64,000 nt of DNA, taken from positions 124,001 through 188,000 of the forward strand of contig JAGFBZ010000747.1 in NCBI GenBank assembly GCA_018398805.1, given 5' to 3'. Of the stretch, positions 1-11,016 are shown piece by piece; position 1 is the stretch's first letter, and the number at the start of each line of letters is the position of its first letter. This DNA comes from Hirundichthys speculiger. Its lineage: Eukaryota; Chordata; Actinopteri; Beloniformes; Exocoetidae. The position numbers were made by a program, and so were the translations under genes. The notes beneath the pieces are model-generated. The model was not told the DNA's origin, searched no databases, and worked only from the letters and a program-made list of their open reading frames with translations.

Positions 1-412
1 GACACCATTGTTGGGTTAATTGTTTTCAGGAAAGGAAAGATGAAAATATGAAGAGAAAAGGGACTTCGAAAAACTTTGTTTGCACCATTTCAGGAAGAGG
101 CACTTCTGCTTTATTATAAATAAATATTTTTTATTAGTTGTAATGCAGGCCTCAAGTTCACTGTTAGCTGCACTGCATGTGTCTCAATGTGCATGTGCAT
201 GTGTCTCAAAAAATAAATGTTGAAATGACATGGAAATATGTGCTTTTGATTAATATGGACAGGCTATATATGCCATGGTATGTGATGCAAGAGATGTGTG
301 GTCTGGACCTTGTGACAAGAAATTTTAGTGACTGGACCCAATAGAATTTTAATTGATTAACCCTGCTCTACTGTGTCCTATATTATGAAGTAGGCTACTT
401 TTTGTGATTATA

Positions 413-421
413 CATATATAT

Positions 422-515
<94 letters not shown>

Positions 516-528
516 ATATATATCTATA
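413..528. repeat. (TA)n microsatellite
   Basis: An almost pure TA dinucleotide run of more than 100 bp. It lies directly before a TIR element that would itself use TA as target, so the array is a plausible landing site for that element. Confidence 0.95.
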
Positions 529-530
529 GA

Positions 531-892
531 CAGTCATGGAAAAAATTAGACCACCATTTTTTCTTCACTTTCTTGTTCATTTTAATACCTGGTACCACTA
601 AACGTCATCATGTGACTAAAACAGACAGAAAAGAAAACACTGAATGCATAAAAGCAGTGTTTTTGGCAGTACAACGCCATAGTAATTGATGTAAAAACTT
701 AAGTGATTTAGGTTATAATCAAGAAAACCATGGAAAATCGTAAGATATCAGCTCTTAAATAAACTCTTATGAGCAATCTTTGTGGTTATCGTTATGTTTG
801 TCCAAACAAATGTACCTTTAGTTGTACCAGGCATTAAAATGAACAAGAAACCGAAGAAAACAAGGGTGGTCTAATATTTTTTTCCATGACTG
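531..892. mobile_element. Tc1/mariner-like MITE
   Basis: The ends are inverted repeats. The left end reads CAGTCATGGAAAAAATTAGA and the right end is its near-complement finishing in TTTCCATGACTG, followed by TA. The subterminal blocks (GACCACC and GGTGGTC, then TTCTTGTTCATTTTAAT and its complement) extend the inverted match to about 60 bp. There is no transposase ORF, so it is non-autonomous. The Tc1/mariner assignment rests on the TA flank and the CAGT terminus. Confidence 0.8.
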
Positions 893-2802
893 TATATATA
901 CTTGTAAATATATTGTATGTATATGGTGAGCTGGGGAAAAAGCACTGGTGCTGCTGGATATATTCCCAGGACTGCTGTCTTTAAATGAAGAATGTGAATA
1001 AATGTGGTATCCGCTCATGTTTCTTTTGAGTTTACTCCTTTGAGCCATGAAACAGCACTGAGCTTTTCAAGCTGAGCACACTTAAATAAGGCATTTTGCT
1101 TTTCTTCTTGTCCCTGTTGAGACAGGCTTAAAGGAGCCATGTTGTTCTCTATATTTCAAACATTGACACAATATCCTGAGGTGTCAGTGAAGCGTCTCTA
1201 TCACACTTTGGTCAAACTACCACGGAGATGAAGTACGACAGCTCCCTTTTAGACATGTTTCTACAGCTGTGTACAAAGCAGCCGGTTTTTGGGGTTGAAA
1301 GCTGTAACTTATTTGGAATATGGACTACATGAATCATGTTTTAGCTCTCCCGTCCCCGTTAGGAGACAGCAGACCACCAGACCACACGCTGCATGAACAC
1401 TGGCTGCTAATTGCATGAGCAGTTTCCTCAGAGAACCCATTGTTCCTTTCCAGCTAAATATGAGTTTTAAATATTTGCTTTAATGAGATATATTAAAATA
1501 GTGTGGATTTATACTTCAGTGTCTTGTGAGTGTAAACAGAGTTTCTCCTCCCTCGGGTCCAAAAAAGTATTAGTACAAACCTATTTCTTTCAGCTATTTT
1601 AGGCCTATTTGCTGGCTGCTTAATGAGCGTCTGCTGTGTTTAGAGATCACAAGATCAACTGCTTTATCTTTAAAGTGGACTGCCGCCTGAAACCAATGCC
1701 CTTCTGCCACTTTTGGTGCCACACAGGACATTTAGCTGAGCAAGCCACAGCACACACACACAAACATGCATACAGACACATTAGTCTGTATGATCTCATT
1801 AGTTTGAACCTCTTGGTTCAATTAATCACTTGTGAAGAACTTAATTCATCTATAATTTCAGTTGAGTGCAGTTGATTACTGTAGCATTTCCATCTGGCCC
1901 GGTTAAAGTTTTTGATTTCCTCCTCACTCCTAACTTCTTTTTTTTTTTTTTTTGAAGCCCTTCAACCCTCTGCAGTTTGTCTCTCATCTTTTTCTAATGG
2001 CATCTCATCAGGCGCTCAGCTGGCAGAGCACCCTTAGCTCCTGTCTGAGAGTTGTGATTACAGCAGCAGCAGATGCTTGACGTTATTGTCATGGAATCAA
2101 GTGGATCCACTTGTGTGTCATTGTTGCTGGCTGCACGCTATTAGAATCTTCCCTCTAGCTTTTATTTTGAAGTCTGCTGCCATTTTTTTTTTTTACAGCA
2201 TGTCAGGTAATGAAGGGGAAGAGTGCAGCAAGTTTTCAGAGAATTGATGTATCAAGTGTATCCTGTCTCTCTGCTGCATAGTTGCTTGGGGTGTTGGAGG
2301 AGTTATTTTTTCATTGTAATGATGTACAAGTAGAAATGCATTTTCCAGTGATTGATTTGTTTTCTCAGAGGACTTTTTTGTGGCTGCACATTGATGTCTT
2401 GCTCTGAAGTAAGACTTTGTTATATTAACCCAGTATAAGTGCAAGTCCATTCTTGATGATTCATTTTCTGTAAATATAGTGAGTTGTTGTCCATGCTTAT
2501 TTCTCTGTCTGTCTATGTGTGTCCCTGTTTTTTTTCCTCAGTATCCTGTGTTACATGACTTTAAAACAGAACATGTGTGTGTGTTTGTGTGCAGCCGATT
2601 GTCCTGTCAGTGTGTTTGTGTCATGATCCTGAGAGCTGTAAGGAAGGAAAAAGCTCAGGCTCTTTTTCCCAGGAGTCATCTGCCAATCATTTTCTCAGAT
2701 TCAGTGGGAAGAAAAAAAAAAGCGGAGAGGGAAGGAGAGGGAGCCAAAAAAAAAAGGAAGAAAAAAAGAATAAAGGGGAAAAAGAAGAGGCAGAAAGTCT
2801 CC
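893..2802. other. no gene seen (intron-like or intergenic)
   Basis: AT-rich DNA with short homopolymer runs (poly-T near 1938-1954 and 2186-2197, an A/G-rich tract at 2710-2790). The short open frames here have no recognisable domain and low-complexity K/R-rich translations. I see nothing to support a gene. Confidence 0.6.
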
Positions 2803-2969
2803 CTGTAGGACAGGGGTGTCAGACTTATTTCCACTGAGGGCCACATCAGCATCATGGTGGCTGTCGAAGGGCCAGATTGACAGCATGAATGTAACAAAAT
2901 GCAATATAAATCAAAATAAATTAAACTGCACCTTATTATATTGTGAAATAACTGTTTCTGTATTTATTA

Positions 2970-4212
2970 AGCGTGGCCAATGCGAATGCATGGCCAATGC
3001 AAAGCATTGAAGCCACTCCTATTACTATTCGACTGATTATTTATTCTCAATTCGCCTTTTTATTCTTCTGTTTTCACGGCCCGCAGTTTTGAGAAAAACC
3101 CAACAAAAAATACATCAAAACGACCGGCTCGATCGGTATCGGTGTGCTATGACTTTTGGTGACGTTCCGTCACGGCGACTTTTTGTCCCATAGGAATGAA
3201 TGGGATTTGGCAGAATTCTGGCAAGAAAAACCCAAAACACACCCCTCTTTAGACCTTTCTAGCACGGCCATATTTCATCACAGAGACACCATTCGAAGAT
3301 TAAACGGGTCACAAGACATTGACATATAACATACTTCATGATTTTACACTGCCGTAATTTAAAAACTGTAGGCATTTGCGAAACAAGAAATATATCCCTG
3401 TAATCCTGAAAGCCTTGTGGCGCTCACGGTTTAAGAATTTTTTCAAAAACTTATTCGGTTTTTGAATTACAGCCGTTTGTTCGGGACTTGGAAAATCGGA
3501 CTTTGACAGAATCGACAGCCTACTGCTCCAGAGGCTAAATTTATACTTTTTAAAACTGCTCTAGTTTAAAAACGGAAAACATTGACTAAATAAGAAATAT
3601 ATCTGTGGGTAGCTGAAAGCCTTGTGGCGCTTCCGGTTCAAGAATTTTTTCAAAAACTTAATCAGCTTTTGAATTCCAGCCGTTTGTTCGGACACAGAAA
3701 TCCAGGTTTGGACTGACTGGACAGTGTAATTAGGAGGTCGCTGCCTTTTTTTTCTCCTCACCTCACAGACACAGATACACACGCTGGAGGAGCCGCACAT
3801 GTGACTGCCTCCCCTGAAGCCCCGCCCCTTTCTGCCTGTTCTTCAGGCACAGTGTATAATATATTATGAGAATGATCACAGCCTTGACTCACATATGAGC
3901 TTTAGTTCTTCCCATTCCTAATCAATATGACGGGCTCCACCCTTTGCAGCATAAACAGCTTTAACACTTCTAGGAAGTGTGTTTATTGAAGATTTTTGAC
4001 CAATTTTTCCAGAAGTGCATTTCTGAGGTCACACACTGATGTTGGCCCAGAAGGTCAACATCCCAGAAGTCTTCTATCAGGTTTTGGTCAGGACTCTGCA
4101 GGCCACACTGGTCACTGGTTCAGCACTCTGCAGGCCACTCTGGTTTCGCTGATGGGCGGCTTAATTGGTGGCTTAATTGGCCACGCCTCAAAATTTCTCC
4201 GAAATTTTCTAG
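2970..4212 (+). mobile_element. helentron/Helitron-like element, copy A
   Basis: The 3' end is an 8-bp hairpin (AAAATTTC, loop TCC, GAAATTTT) followed at once by CTAG at 4209-4212, and the next base is T. No TSD is visible. The hAT copy at 36847 shows the uninterrupted target. The 5' end (AAGCGTGGCCAATGC) and the sequence before the 3' hairpin (TTGGCCACGCCT) share an inverted GGCGTGGCC motif. No Rep/helicase gene is present. Copies with the same 3' end occur at 35072-36836 and 46825-49237. The rolling-circle assignment rests on the terminus only. An unrelated non-autonomous element is possible. Confidence 0.55.
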
Positions 4213-4235
4213 TTATATATTAAAGTTTCAAATAT

Positions 4236-4568
4236 TTAACTCATTATTATATTAAATTCGGGGTTTGTGGTTGTAAATCTGCTCTCGCACTGGTGATGTT
4301 TACGGACTCTGTAAACATCACTTAGAGTATCCATTACCTTGGTTTCAGAAGCGGAAGCGGTTCTTTGTTTTTCTTGTAGGCTAAATTTAGCATACTTAGC
4401 TCCATGTTTGTTGTCAAAATGCCGATGTAGATTATATTCTTTCACAACTGACACTGCCTCGTAACACAAAAGACATTCTGTTTTTTCACCTTGAGATACA
4501 AACTTGTATTCGTTTTCCCATCGTTCATGAAACTTTCCTTGTGCATCAATCTCTCTTTTCTTGGACAT
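4236..4568 (-). pseudogene. BED zinc-finger N-terminal fragment of a hAT transposase
   Basis: A 110-residue open frame starting MSKKREIDAQGKFHERWENE. It carries a BED/C2H2-like finger with C32-x2-C35 and H50-x4-H55 (ECLLCYE, then LHRHFDNKH). This N-terminal layout is typical of the hAT-derived SCAND3/GTF2IRD2-like transposase family: an MSKKR start, a short basic stretch and a single finger. The catalytic DDE/RNase H region and the hAT dimerisation domain are absent. The frame lies inside the hAT at 2811-4867 and ends in unrelated residues near the helentron-like insert. It is a relic, not a host gene, although DNA binding to the element ends could in principle persist if it were translated. 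Confidence 0.72.
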
Positions 4569-4875
4569 GTTGGGGTTAGTTTGTAGAGGTTTTTTTCAAG
4601 TCCAACAGTTCTGGAAAATCATCTTGATGTCTTGCTCATGGTGATATACTGTTATCGTTGTGGGTAACGACGAAATGCATTGTGGGAGATGTAGTTTATA
4701 GTCAATATGCGCTTTTAAGCGGTATAAGCTTATTTTAAGTCTTAAAATATTGGTTTAAAATTTAAGCCAATAAAGCACAAGCTCTCGAGGGCCACATAAA
4801 ATGATGAGGCGGGCCACATTTGAGGCGGGCCACATTTGGCCTGCGGGCCTTGTGTTTGACACATGTGCTGTAGGA

Positions 4876-6671
4876 TAACTAAATGGACCTTCAGTGATCT
4901 GAAAGAGAAGTCTGGAACTGCATCCAAACTACAATCTACACCGCTACATACCCACTCTGGAAATGCTGAGATTTGCCACATTATTGATTTTAATTGTCCT
5001 TTTAGAAGTGTGCACTTTGATGAAACTGAAAAACATAAGACACAGCAGTAAAGAAAGCTAAAATAAATAATCATGTTCATGTAAAAGGGAAGGATGACAA
5101 CTGATTGTATCTTTTTGACATGTCCACCAGTGTCAGACCCGTGTGAGATAATTACTGGCTAAATTTAAACCCCACTCAGGCCTATGCTGCCCGAGTCACA
5201 GAAGCGCTCATTAACAGGAATAGAATCGTTGACGATCTCATGGCAGTCTGCAGAGCCAATAATGAGGAGTGAAGCTTGATGACAGGAGCTTGATTGAATG
5301 GCCTCAGAAGGAGTAAAATTTAAACATCATTTAAACACAAGAGCTATCAGAGTGAAAATCACGGCCTTTGCGGTTAGAAAATCTCGTTTTATGATATCGC
5401 GAGATTATCGCAAATGCAGTTAATCGTTCAGCCCTAGCCAATCCTAAGCACGATTTCCGAGTTGCTGAGCTCACAACACACAAAAAAGACAGGATTCGAG
5501 AGAAATTGGCAAGCGACAGACAGATGTCTAGCATGTTAAATATCTGTGATTTCACGTCCAAGCTGTGCAACATTCAACAGAGAGACAGAAAAGTTTGGAC
5601 AGAAGTTACAGAGCAAACATAATCAGGGGCTCTATAATGGATCCCTGAGGCACACCACAGGCAATCAGTGAAGTGATGAACGTTGCCACTATCCAAAGGA
5701 TACACTTATTTGATTATATGAAGAATTAACACCAGGAAAGACATGGAAATTAAAAAAGAAAAATCAACAGAATGAGTTCTAAATCTTACAAAAAAATACA
5801 AATTATTACAGTAACTAAGAATCTGAGAAATATAAATGAGAAAAAGGTATAATAGCTCTGAGTTTTCAGTCTCATACCCTCACACCAAAGAAATCAGAGC
5901 TCATGCCCTTTGATATGGTTCAAAATCTTTGTCCTCTGTGATTTCCGTTTAGCTGTTCCCTGAAGCTCAAGGACAGGAAAGTGTAGCTCTAATTTGTAAG
6001 GTAGGCCCATGTTCCAAGAGCCTGGAGTTTGAATCCATGGGGAGAAAGCCGAGGCAGCTCCCTGTGCTAATGTTCGGCTCTTAGCTTGGTCAAGGTGACA
6101 GTGATCTGTCTTTCTGCAGGGCTCTGGATATATAGCGCTATTATAGCATTAAAAATACTAGTGTATTGACAGATGATGAAAGAGAAAGGAACGGCAATGG
6201 GAGATGAAGATGACAGTGAGAGTTTTAGTAGCCTGCATGGAGGGGATCTCAGCTCAACGATAAGGGGTAATCACGTCTTCAGGCTAGTCTTGTTTCCAGG
6301 TCATAATGTATTGTGAAAAAATTCCTAAGTCTTCACTTTATCTGACAGGCCAGTTTGATTGAGAGATGTAGCTCTGCAGCAGCCAGCAGATTGATTGTGC
6401 CCTAGCGTATTAGCTCACGGCTGAAATGTCATCTTCATAAAAGATGAATGACACTTGACAACTGTGAAAAATAATGGTGATGCATTCCTGATTTGGTGTG
6501 ACCAGCAATGCAGGCATCTAAAATATAGCTGGTAATTGCAAGTACAAAGAACCAAATCTACTACTATCTGAGCTGAGCAGTTGTGAGTGGCTAATACGTG
6601 ATTCCCAAGACTTGACCATGCAGTACTCAAAAAGAAAACTGAAAAAGTAACAGTTTTAGTTTTGCTTTAAT
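4876..6671. other. no gene seen; one transposon end fragment
   Basis: Mostly single-copy-looking DNA. The only structure I can name is a hAT-type end at 5341-5436, listed separately. No splice-flanked coding exon was recognised. Confidence 0.55.
5341..5436. mobile_element. hAT-type element, one end only
   Basis: This stretch ends GTTAATCGTTCAGCCCTA, the inverse of the TAGGGCTGAACGATT terminus common among fish hAT MITEs. It is preceded by ATCGCGAGATTATCGCAAAT. The opposite end is not found nearby, so this is a truncated relic. Confidence 0.5.
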
Positions 6672-6893
6672 GTTTAGATGAGTGATTCCCAAAGTGTGGG
6701 CCGCGGCCCCCTGGTGGGCCAACGTGGTACTGCAGGTGGGCCTTGAAGTCTTTAAAATTAAACAAATATGTTTTGAATTCTTGATCTTTTTTAAATATGT
6801 TTTGAATTACCGTAAAATATTCATGACATGATTAAAAAAACATTAAGAAGTAATAAAACAGACCTGTTAAGTGTTATTCTACTGTCATCTTAA

Positions 6894-7296
6894 AGGTGGG
6901 GTAGGTGTTGTTTGAAAAACGGTTCCAGCAATCCAACTCAAGTGAGATTTTGAAAATATACACTCCCTCCCTCCTCCCAAAGGCTCCGCCTCCTCCTCTT
7001 CAGCTCACCCCTCGAAACGACGCCTTCACATGATTCACGACTACATGAACCGCAGGGAGGGAGGGGTGAGTGGGAGTGCATTGATATTTGATGGACATAT
7101 TATGCAGCCAATCAAAATAGTGATGATCACTATTTTGATTGGTCAGAGTTTTTCTCTGATTATACCCTCTAGACTAGACCAAAACGTTTAGTTTTTTTTT
7201 GCAAACATTTTATTTCAGTGGGTGCAATGGGAATGTGAAAAGGTTTTCAGGCAATATTGTAAAAAGTGTTGCAAAAAAACAACACCTACCCCATCT
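6894..7296. mobile_element. TTAA-target MITE (piggyBac-like) nested in hAT
   Basis: Flanked by TTAA at 6890-6893 and 7297-7300. The inverted ends read AGGTGGGGTAGGTGTTGTTT and the complement of AGATGGGGTAGGTGTTGTTT. At about 400 bp with no ORF, it is non-autonomous. TTAA target use points to piggyBac, but no transposase is present to confirm it. Confidence 0.75.
7108..7142. repeat. near-perfect palindrome inside the TTAA MITE
   Basis: The arms CCAATCAAAATAGTGAT and its complement meet with almost no loop, so the stretch can form a 17-bp hairpin. Confidence 0.85.
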
Positions 7297-7474
7297 TTAA
7301 CTTAATATGAGAAGTGTCACCTATTTGTTGACCCCTCACATTAATATCGGAAAATAGCTTCTAGTCCTTGATGTTGATCACAGTTGTGATTAAAGGTTTC
7401 GATGGGCCACAGAGATTTTTCACATTTCAGATTGGGCCTTGGTGTTCTGAAGTTTGGGAATGGCTGGTTTAGAT

Positions 7475-8935
7475 AATGGGATTTTTCCAAAACACAAGCT
7501 TGTTTTTTCTCAGGTATAACTTGTCTTTTTCATAGATGCAGTCAGATTACAGAGAATTATGTTTTTTTTTATTATACCCAGAACTTTCCACAACTAAATG
7601 GACACTCTAAAAATAATACTGCACATTACTTAATGCAATCAGTGCAGCATTTTTACACTTAAAAATATTGAGTTGATATAATATGTATACTCATTAATTT
7701 TGATGTAGTAAACTCACATACTCATCATGATGATTTTCAACATTTTTATTTAGTATTCATACCTAAATATTACTGTCACATTTACTGGCTCCCTGAATCA
7801 TTTCTTTACTTAAATGCTGATATACAGCACCAGACCACTTACGTAGCAGTCAAGTCAATCGTCTGTGTTAAAGTGCACTTGCACCCATCAAACCACCTTT
7901 GACTGTGGGTTTTGATGGGTACACTTATCTTAATCTCACAAATATAACATCTAAGCAGGGTACGACGTCCTGTCCTCCAAACCATATCACGGCAGTGCCC
8001 AGCGGGGTCTGCACTGCTCTACGAAAGATAATGGAATATAAAACAGTTTTTATATCCTCTGAATGTGCAGAGGCCACATGCTGAAGGCTTTCAGCTGCTA
8101 TTGTTTTAAGGCTCATGAATCCTCTAAATCGATGCCAATGATCGCAATGAGTGCAACATGAGGACATTTACACATTGTCACACCTCATAACCTCTCTGCG
8201 GTTGACTGGCTGGCCTACACTATGGTGCTTAAGGTGGCTGAATGCTGCTGCTCTCTACCTTCAGTATTTTTTCCTCCTCCAGTGGTGCTACAAAGACAAA
8301 GACATATTTCATATGCTGTTGGTCACCTTACATCAGGCTTCCAGAGAGAGCACCTATACGGCTAAATTTCACTTTATAATGCTGCCTCACTTTGTTATGT
8401 TGTGGGATTTCTTTTTAAACCATGCGTTTGGAGCTGCTTGGAGGCAGATAGTGGTAAGTTTAGCAGAGCCCTTATTTCCAGTTTACATGCTAACAGGTAG
8501 CTACCTACAGCCTCATAATAGGGTATGAAAGAATATGAATGTACATAACAAGAAGACAGTTAGGATTCTTAAATACTCTGGCATCTCCTCGGGTACAGTT
8601 TGCAGAAGGTCCCACATTTATTTGTTCAAACAACAAAATGCAAGAACAAGCAGCGTGGTAATATACCGCTGTCATACCACTCAGGAGTGAGATGGCTTGT
8701 GTGTCCCAGAGGTGAGTGTATTTTGGTGTGAAATGTGCAGATGGGACCAAGATAAACATGAAAAGAGTTTGTAAAAATGCTGGATGAAACAAGGAAGGTA
8801 GTCTCACTGTCCACAGTATGACACTATCTGTAGTGACATGAGCTGTGAGGCCACGTGGTGAGAGAGTTACAGGTTACAGCTGCGCACAGGAACGGAGATC
8901 TTCATTACTGACTGGCTGATGAGACTAAAAGTGAG
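7475..8935. other. no gene seen
   Basis: AT-rich DNA without recognised repeats or coding exons. The small open frames have no family resemblance. Confidence 0.55.
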
Positions 8936-8943
8936 TGATTTTG

Positions 8944-9898
8944 TAGTGCTGGGCGGTACACCGGTTCATACCGAATACCGGTGTTTATTTTTCTTATGAT
9001 ATGAATTTTTCATATACCGTAATACCGGTGAGTGTGTACTATAGCGTACACAACGTTGGGAACGTCGCGCAGCGGAACGTAAGTGCCGCAGAACATTGTT
9101 TGACAGGGGATTGTTTTGCAGTTGCACTGGAGGCACAACGCACTACTAGTTTCTGGTTAAACGGATATGGCTGCAAACAGAGAAAGTCCTGAAGTGGAAG
9201 CTCCAGAACGGCAACATGAGACTGAGGAACTTCTTCCTAAACCAGGAGCCGTGTCTGTCGTGTGGAAGTTCTTTGGATTTAAAAAAGACGACGTCCAACA
9301 AACCACAATAATCTGCAAATGTTGCCGAGCTAAAGTTGTAGCTGCTGGAGGCAACACCAGCAATCTGCTGCTTTATATGCTGATACAGGATAATCCTTTT
9401 TTTTTTCAAAACTTAAATATTGCAAGTTGCATACTTTGTTTACTATTTATTTGTTGAAATATCTCAAGAACGCTGTTTACATTGTGTAGTTAATGTTGAT
9501 TTTTTACAAAATATGTTTTTTCAAGTTGTTAGCAAAATTTGAAAAATAAAAGGGTTCTGTATTTTAAGTGCAACTATCATTAATTCTGATTCCTTCACTT
9601 AATTAGAATAAGGAGTGCCACCTCTTTGTAAGTAGTATCATTTTGTGAGGCCATGCAAATCTGTATTAATACTAGTGTAGATATGAATGTTTTTCTACAA
9701 TATTCACTGCTCGTGACAGTAAAATAGGTCATTCTAAGACAATTTACTGCAGCAATTCCTCTAAATGATTAGAAAATGTGGTTAACACCCAGTTGTGCCT
9801 TCAAAAAAATAAAAATAAATACAGTGATATATCCTAAAACCGATATAATTAAAAAAAAATACCGTGATATAAATTTTTGGTCATACCGCCCAGCACTA
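8944..9898 (+). mobile_element. hAT deletion derivative with BED-finger relic, copy 1
   Basis: The TIRs are TAGTGCTGGGCGGTA and TACCGCCCAGCACTA. The flanking 8-mers TGATTTTG (8936-8943) and CGATTTTG (9899-9906) match at 7 of 8 positions, as expected for an old hAT TSD. The subterminal ACCGGTATT/ACCGTGATAT blocks are also inverted. The 955-bp element keeps only the N-terminal finger exon of a ZBED-type transposase (9167 onward). A related copy at 27629-29799 is in the opposite orientation. Confidence 0.85.
9167..9457 (+). pseudogene. truncated ZBED-type hAT transposase N-terminus
   Basis: This 96-residue frame starts MAANRESPEVEAPERQHETE. It contains the start of a BED finger: W33 followed by FFGFKKDD and C50-x2-C53 (CKCC), then AGGNTSNL. 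The expected histidine half of the finger (LxxHLxxxH) has been lost. After TSNL the frame runs into unrelated residues (LLYMLIQ), which marks the internal deletion. Fish ZBED1-like hAT proteins begin this way. No catalytic domain remains, and the frame cannot encode an active transposase. The start is chosen because the matching copy at 29602 (minus) begins at the equivalent methionine. Confidence 0.75.
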
Positions 9899-9906
9899 CG
9901 ATTTTG

Positions 9907-9995
9907 TCTCAGTGGTCACCCATGGTGTTTGAAAGAAAAAAGGGGGCGCTTGCAGGCCTCAGAACACCATCCCAACTGTGAAGCATGGGGGCGAC
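9907..9995 (+). pseudogene. Tc1-like transposase fragment
   Basis: The DNA contains GAACACCATCCCAACTGTGA followed by AGCATGGGGG, which in one frame encodes NTIPTVKHGG, a conserved stretch of Tc1-family transposases. The reading frame is broken and both TIRs are absent. The fragment crosses the outer edge of the left palindrome arm at about 9972 without a break, which indicates that the left arm is in its original context there. Confidence 0.65.
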
Positions 9996-10396
9996 CCCCC
10001 CACCCCCCCCCCGCGAGAATCAAAATCCACGAACTGGAGCTGGGGCTAAATAATGTTTTTAAAATATGTTTAAACACTGCAAAAAAGTAGCAAGGCACTG
10101 CAGAGAAACAAGACAAAGGCTCCACTGTGGTCTTTCTGTTACCTTCACAGCCTCTGGTCTCTGAACTGTAGTAAACAAACCGCTCTTTCATCTAACCTTG
10201 TTTTCTTCTGCCGTCCCACGACACACACACTACATTACCCATAAGGCCACACCATTACCCATAAGGACACCTTAAAGGGGCCAGGGTGGCTCACAACATT
10301 TTTTCGCTGTGAGAGAACACGCACAACTACGGAGCCCTGGAGGGGACATGAAAAAAAAAAATCTGAGAAAACGTATGCACTGGAGACAAACACTAA

Positions 10397-10570
10397 CTGG
10401 AGATCTCGAGTTTGTCCTGAAGAAAAAAAAAAAAGAAGCAAAAACCACGTACTTGGGACAAACACAAACTGGAGATCTCGAGTTTGAAACTGGAGATCTC
10501 GAGTTTGAAACTGGAGATCTCGTGTTTTGAAACTGGAGATCTCCAGTTTCAAACTGGAGATTTCCAGTTT
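10397..10570. repeat. GGAGATCTC palindromic tandem array (outer, left arm)
   Basis: A run of about 20-21-bp units of the form AAACTGGAGATCTCGAGTTT, interrupted by an A-rich block. The core CTGGAGATCTCCAG is a perfect 14-bp palindrome, so each unit can fold on itself and on its neighbours. Confidence 0.88.
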
Positions 10571-10594
10571 GATTTGCAATGCAGTTGAGTTGGG

Positions 10595-11016
10595 TACCCG
10601 GGCCGGCACAGCGCTGAGTGTTGTGAGTTCCGAGGTTTTCGGGCCCGGCCGTTGCGCGCCTGTCAGAACCCCGAGTCCGAGCGGTGGGGCTCTCTCTCCA
10701 CTCCACGCCTCTTCCTCCACCGGTGCGCACGCGTCCACCCGCCCTCGGGTCCGTGTGAGCCCTCGGAACGGGAGGTGCAGTGTGAAACGCGTGGAGGAAC
10801 GGCTGCCGGAGAGAGATGGAGAGCCCACCGCCCCGGGGGGGCTGCATAGACGGAGCTGGCAGAGTCCAGACTAGAGAGGTGGTTTGGACCGCGGCAGGGA
10901 GGGTGGTTGAGACCCTCTCTGCCGCAGGAGCCTCGGAGGAGGACCAGCAGACGCCCCCCGGACTCCCCCACCTGACTTCCCCACACCCCTCCCCTCCACC
11001 CCCGTCTCTGCAGCAG
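10595..11016 (+). other. GC-rich captured segment, possible first exon of an unknown gene (left copy)
   Basis: A sharp compositional change (many CpG, CCCGCC and CGGAGG blocks) inside the AT-rich Q element. On the plus strand it contains an ATG (10816) opening MESPPPRGGCIDGAGRVQTR, then about 70 codons of acidic/proline-rich sequence to SLQQK, preceded by a GC-rich leader. This looks like a CpG-island first exon or promoter-proximal piece of a host gene captured by the transposon. I do not recognise the gene. It could also be GC-rich DNA that is open by chance. Confidence 0.4.

Larger units (their letters stand above)
2811..4867 (-). mobile_element. hAT transposon (BED-finger type), interrupted
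   Basis: The element starts CAGGGGTGTCAGAC and ends TTTGACACATGTG, and is flanked by a perfect 8-bp TSD CTGTAGGA (2803-2810 and 4868-4875), the hallmark of hAT elements. The subterminal regions contain repeated GGGCCACAT motifs. A BED-finger gene fragment lies at 4236-4568 on the minus strand. A helentron-like element has inserted at about 2970-4212. Without it the hAT would be about 0.8 kb, so it is a deletion derivative. A second copy lacking the insert lies at 36847-37490. Confidence 0.88.
6680..7466. mobile_element. non-autonomous hAT with 8-bp TSD
   Basis: The termini AGTGATTCCCAAAGTGTGGG and AGTTTGGGAATGGCTG are inverted, and the flanking TSD is GTTTAGAT at 6672-6679 and 7467-7474. The internal GGCCCCCTGGTGGGCC block and TTGGGCCTTGGT are shared with a 207-bp deletion form at 33416-33622. 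It carries no transposase ORF and hosts a nested TTAA element at 6894-7296. Confidence 0.88.

Noticed and set aside
10397..10570. Possible CRISPR-like array of regular repeats.
   Set aside because: The units are contiguous palindromes without unique spacers, in a vertebrate genome, and are subterminal repeats of a TIR element.
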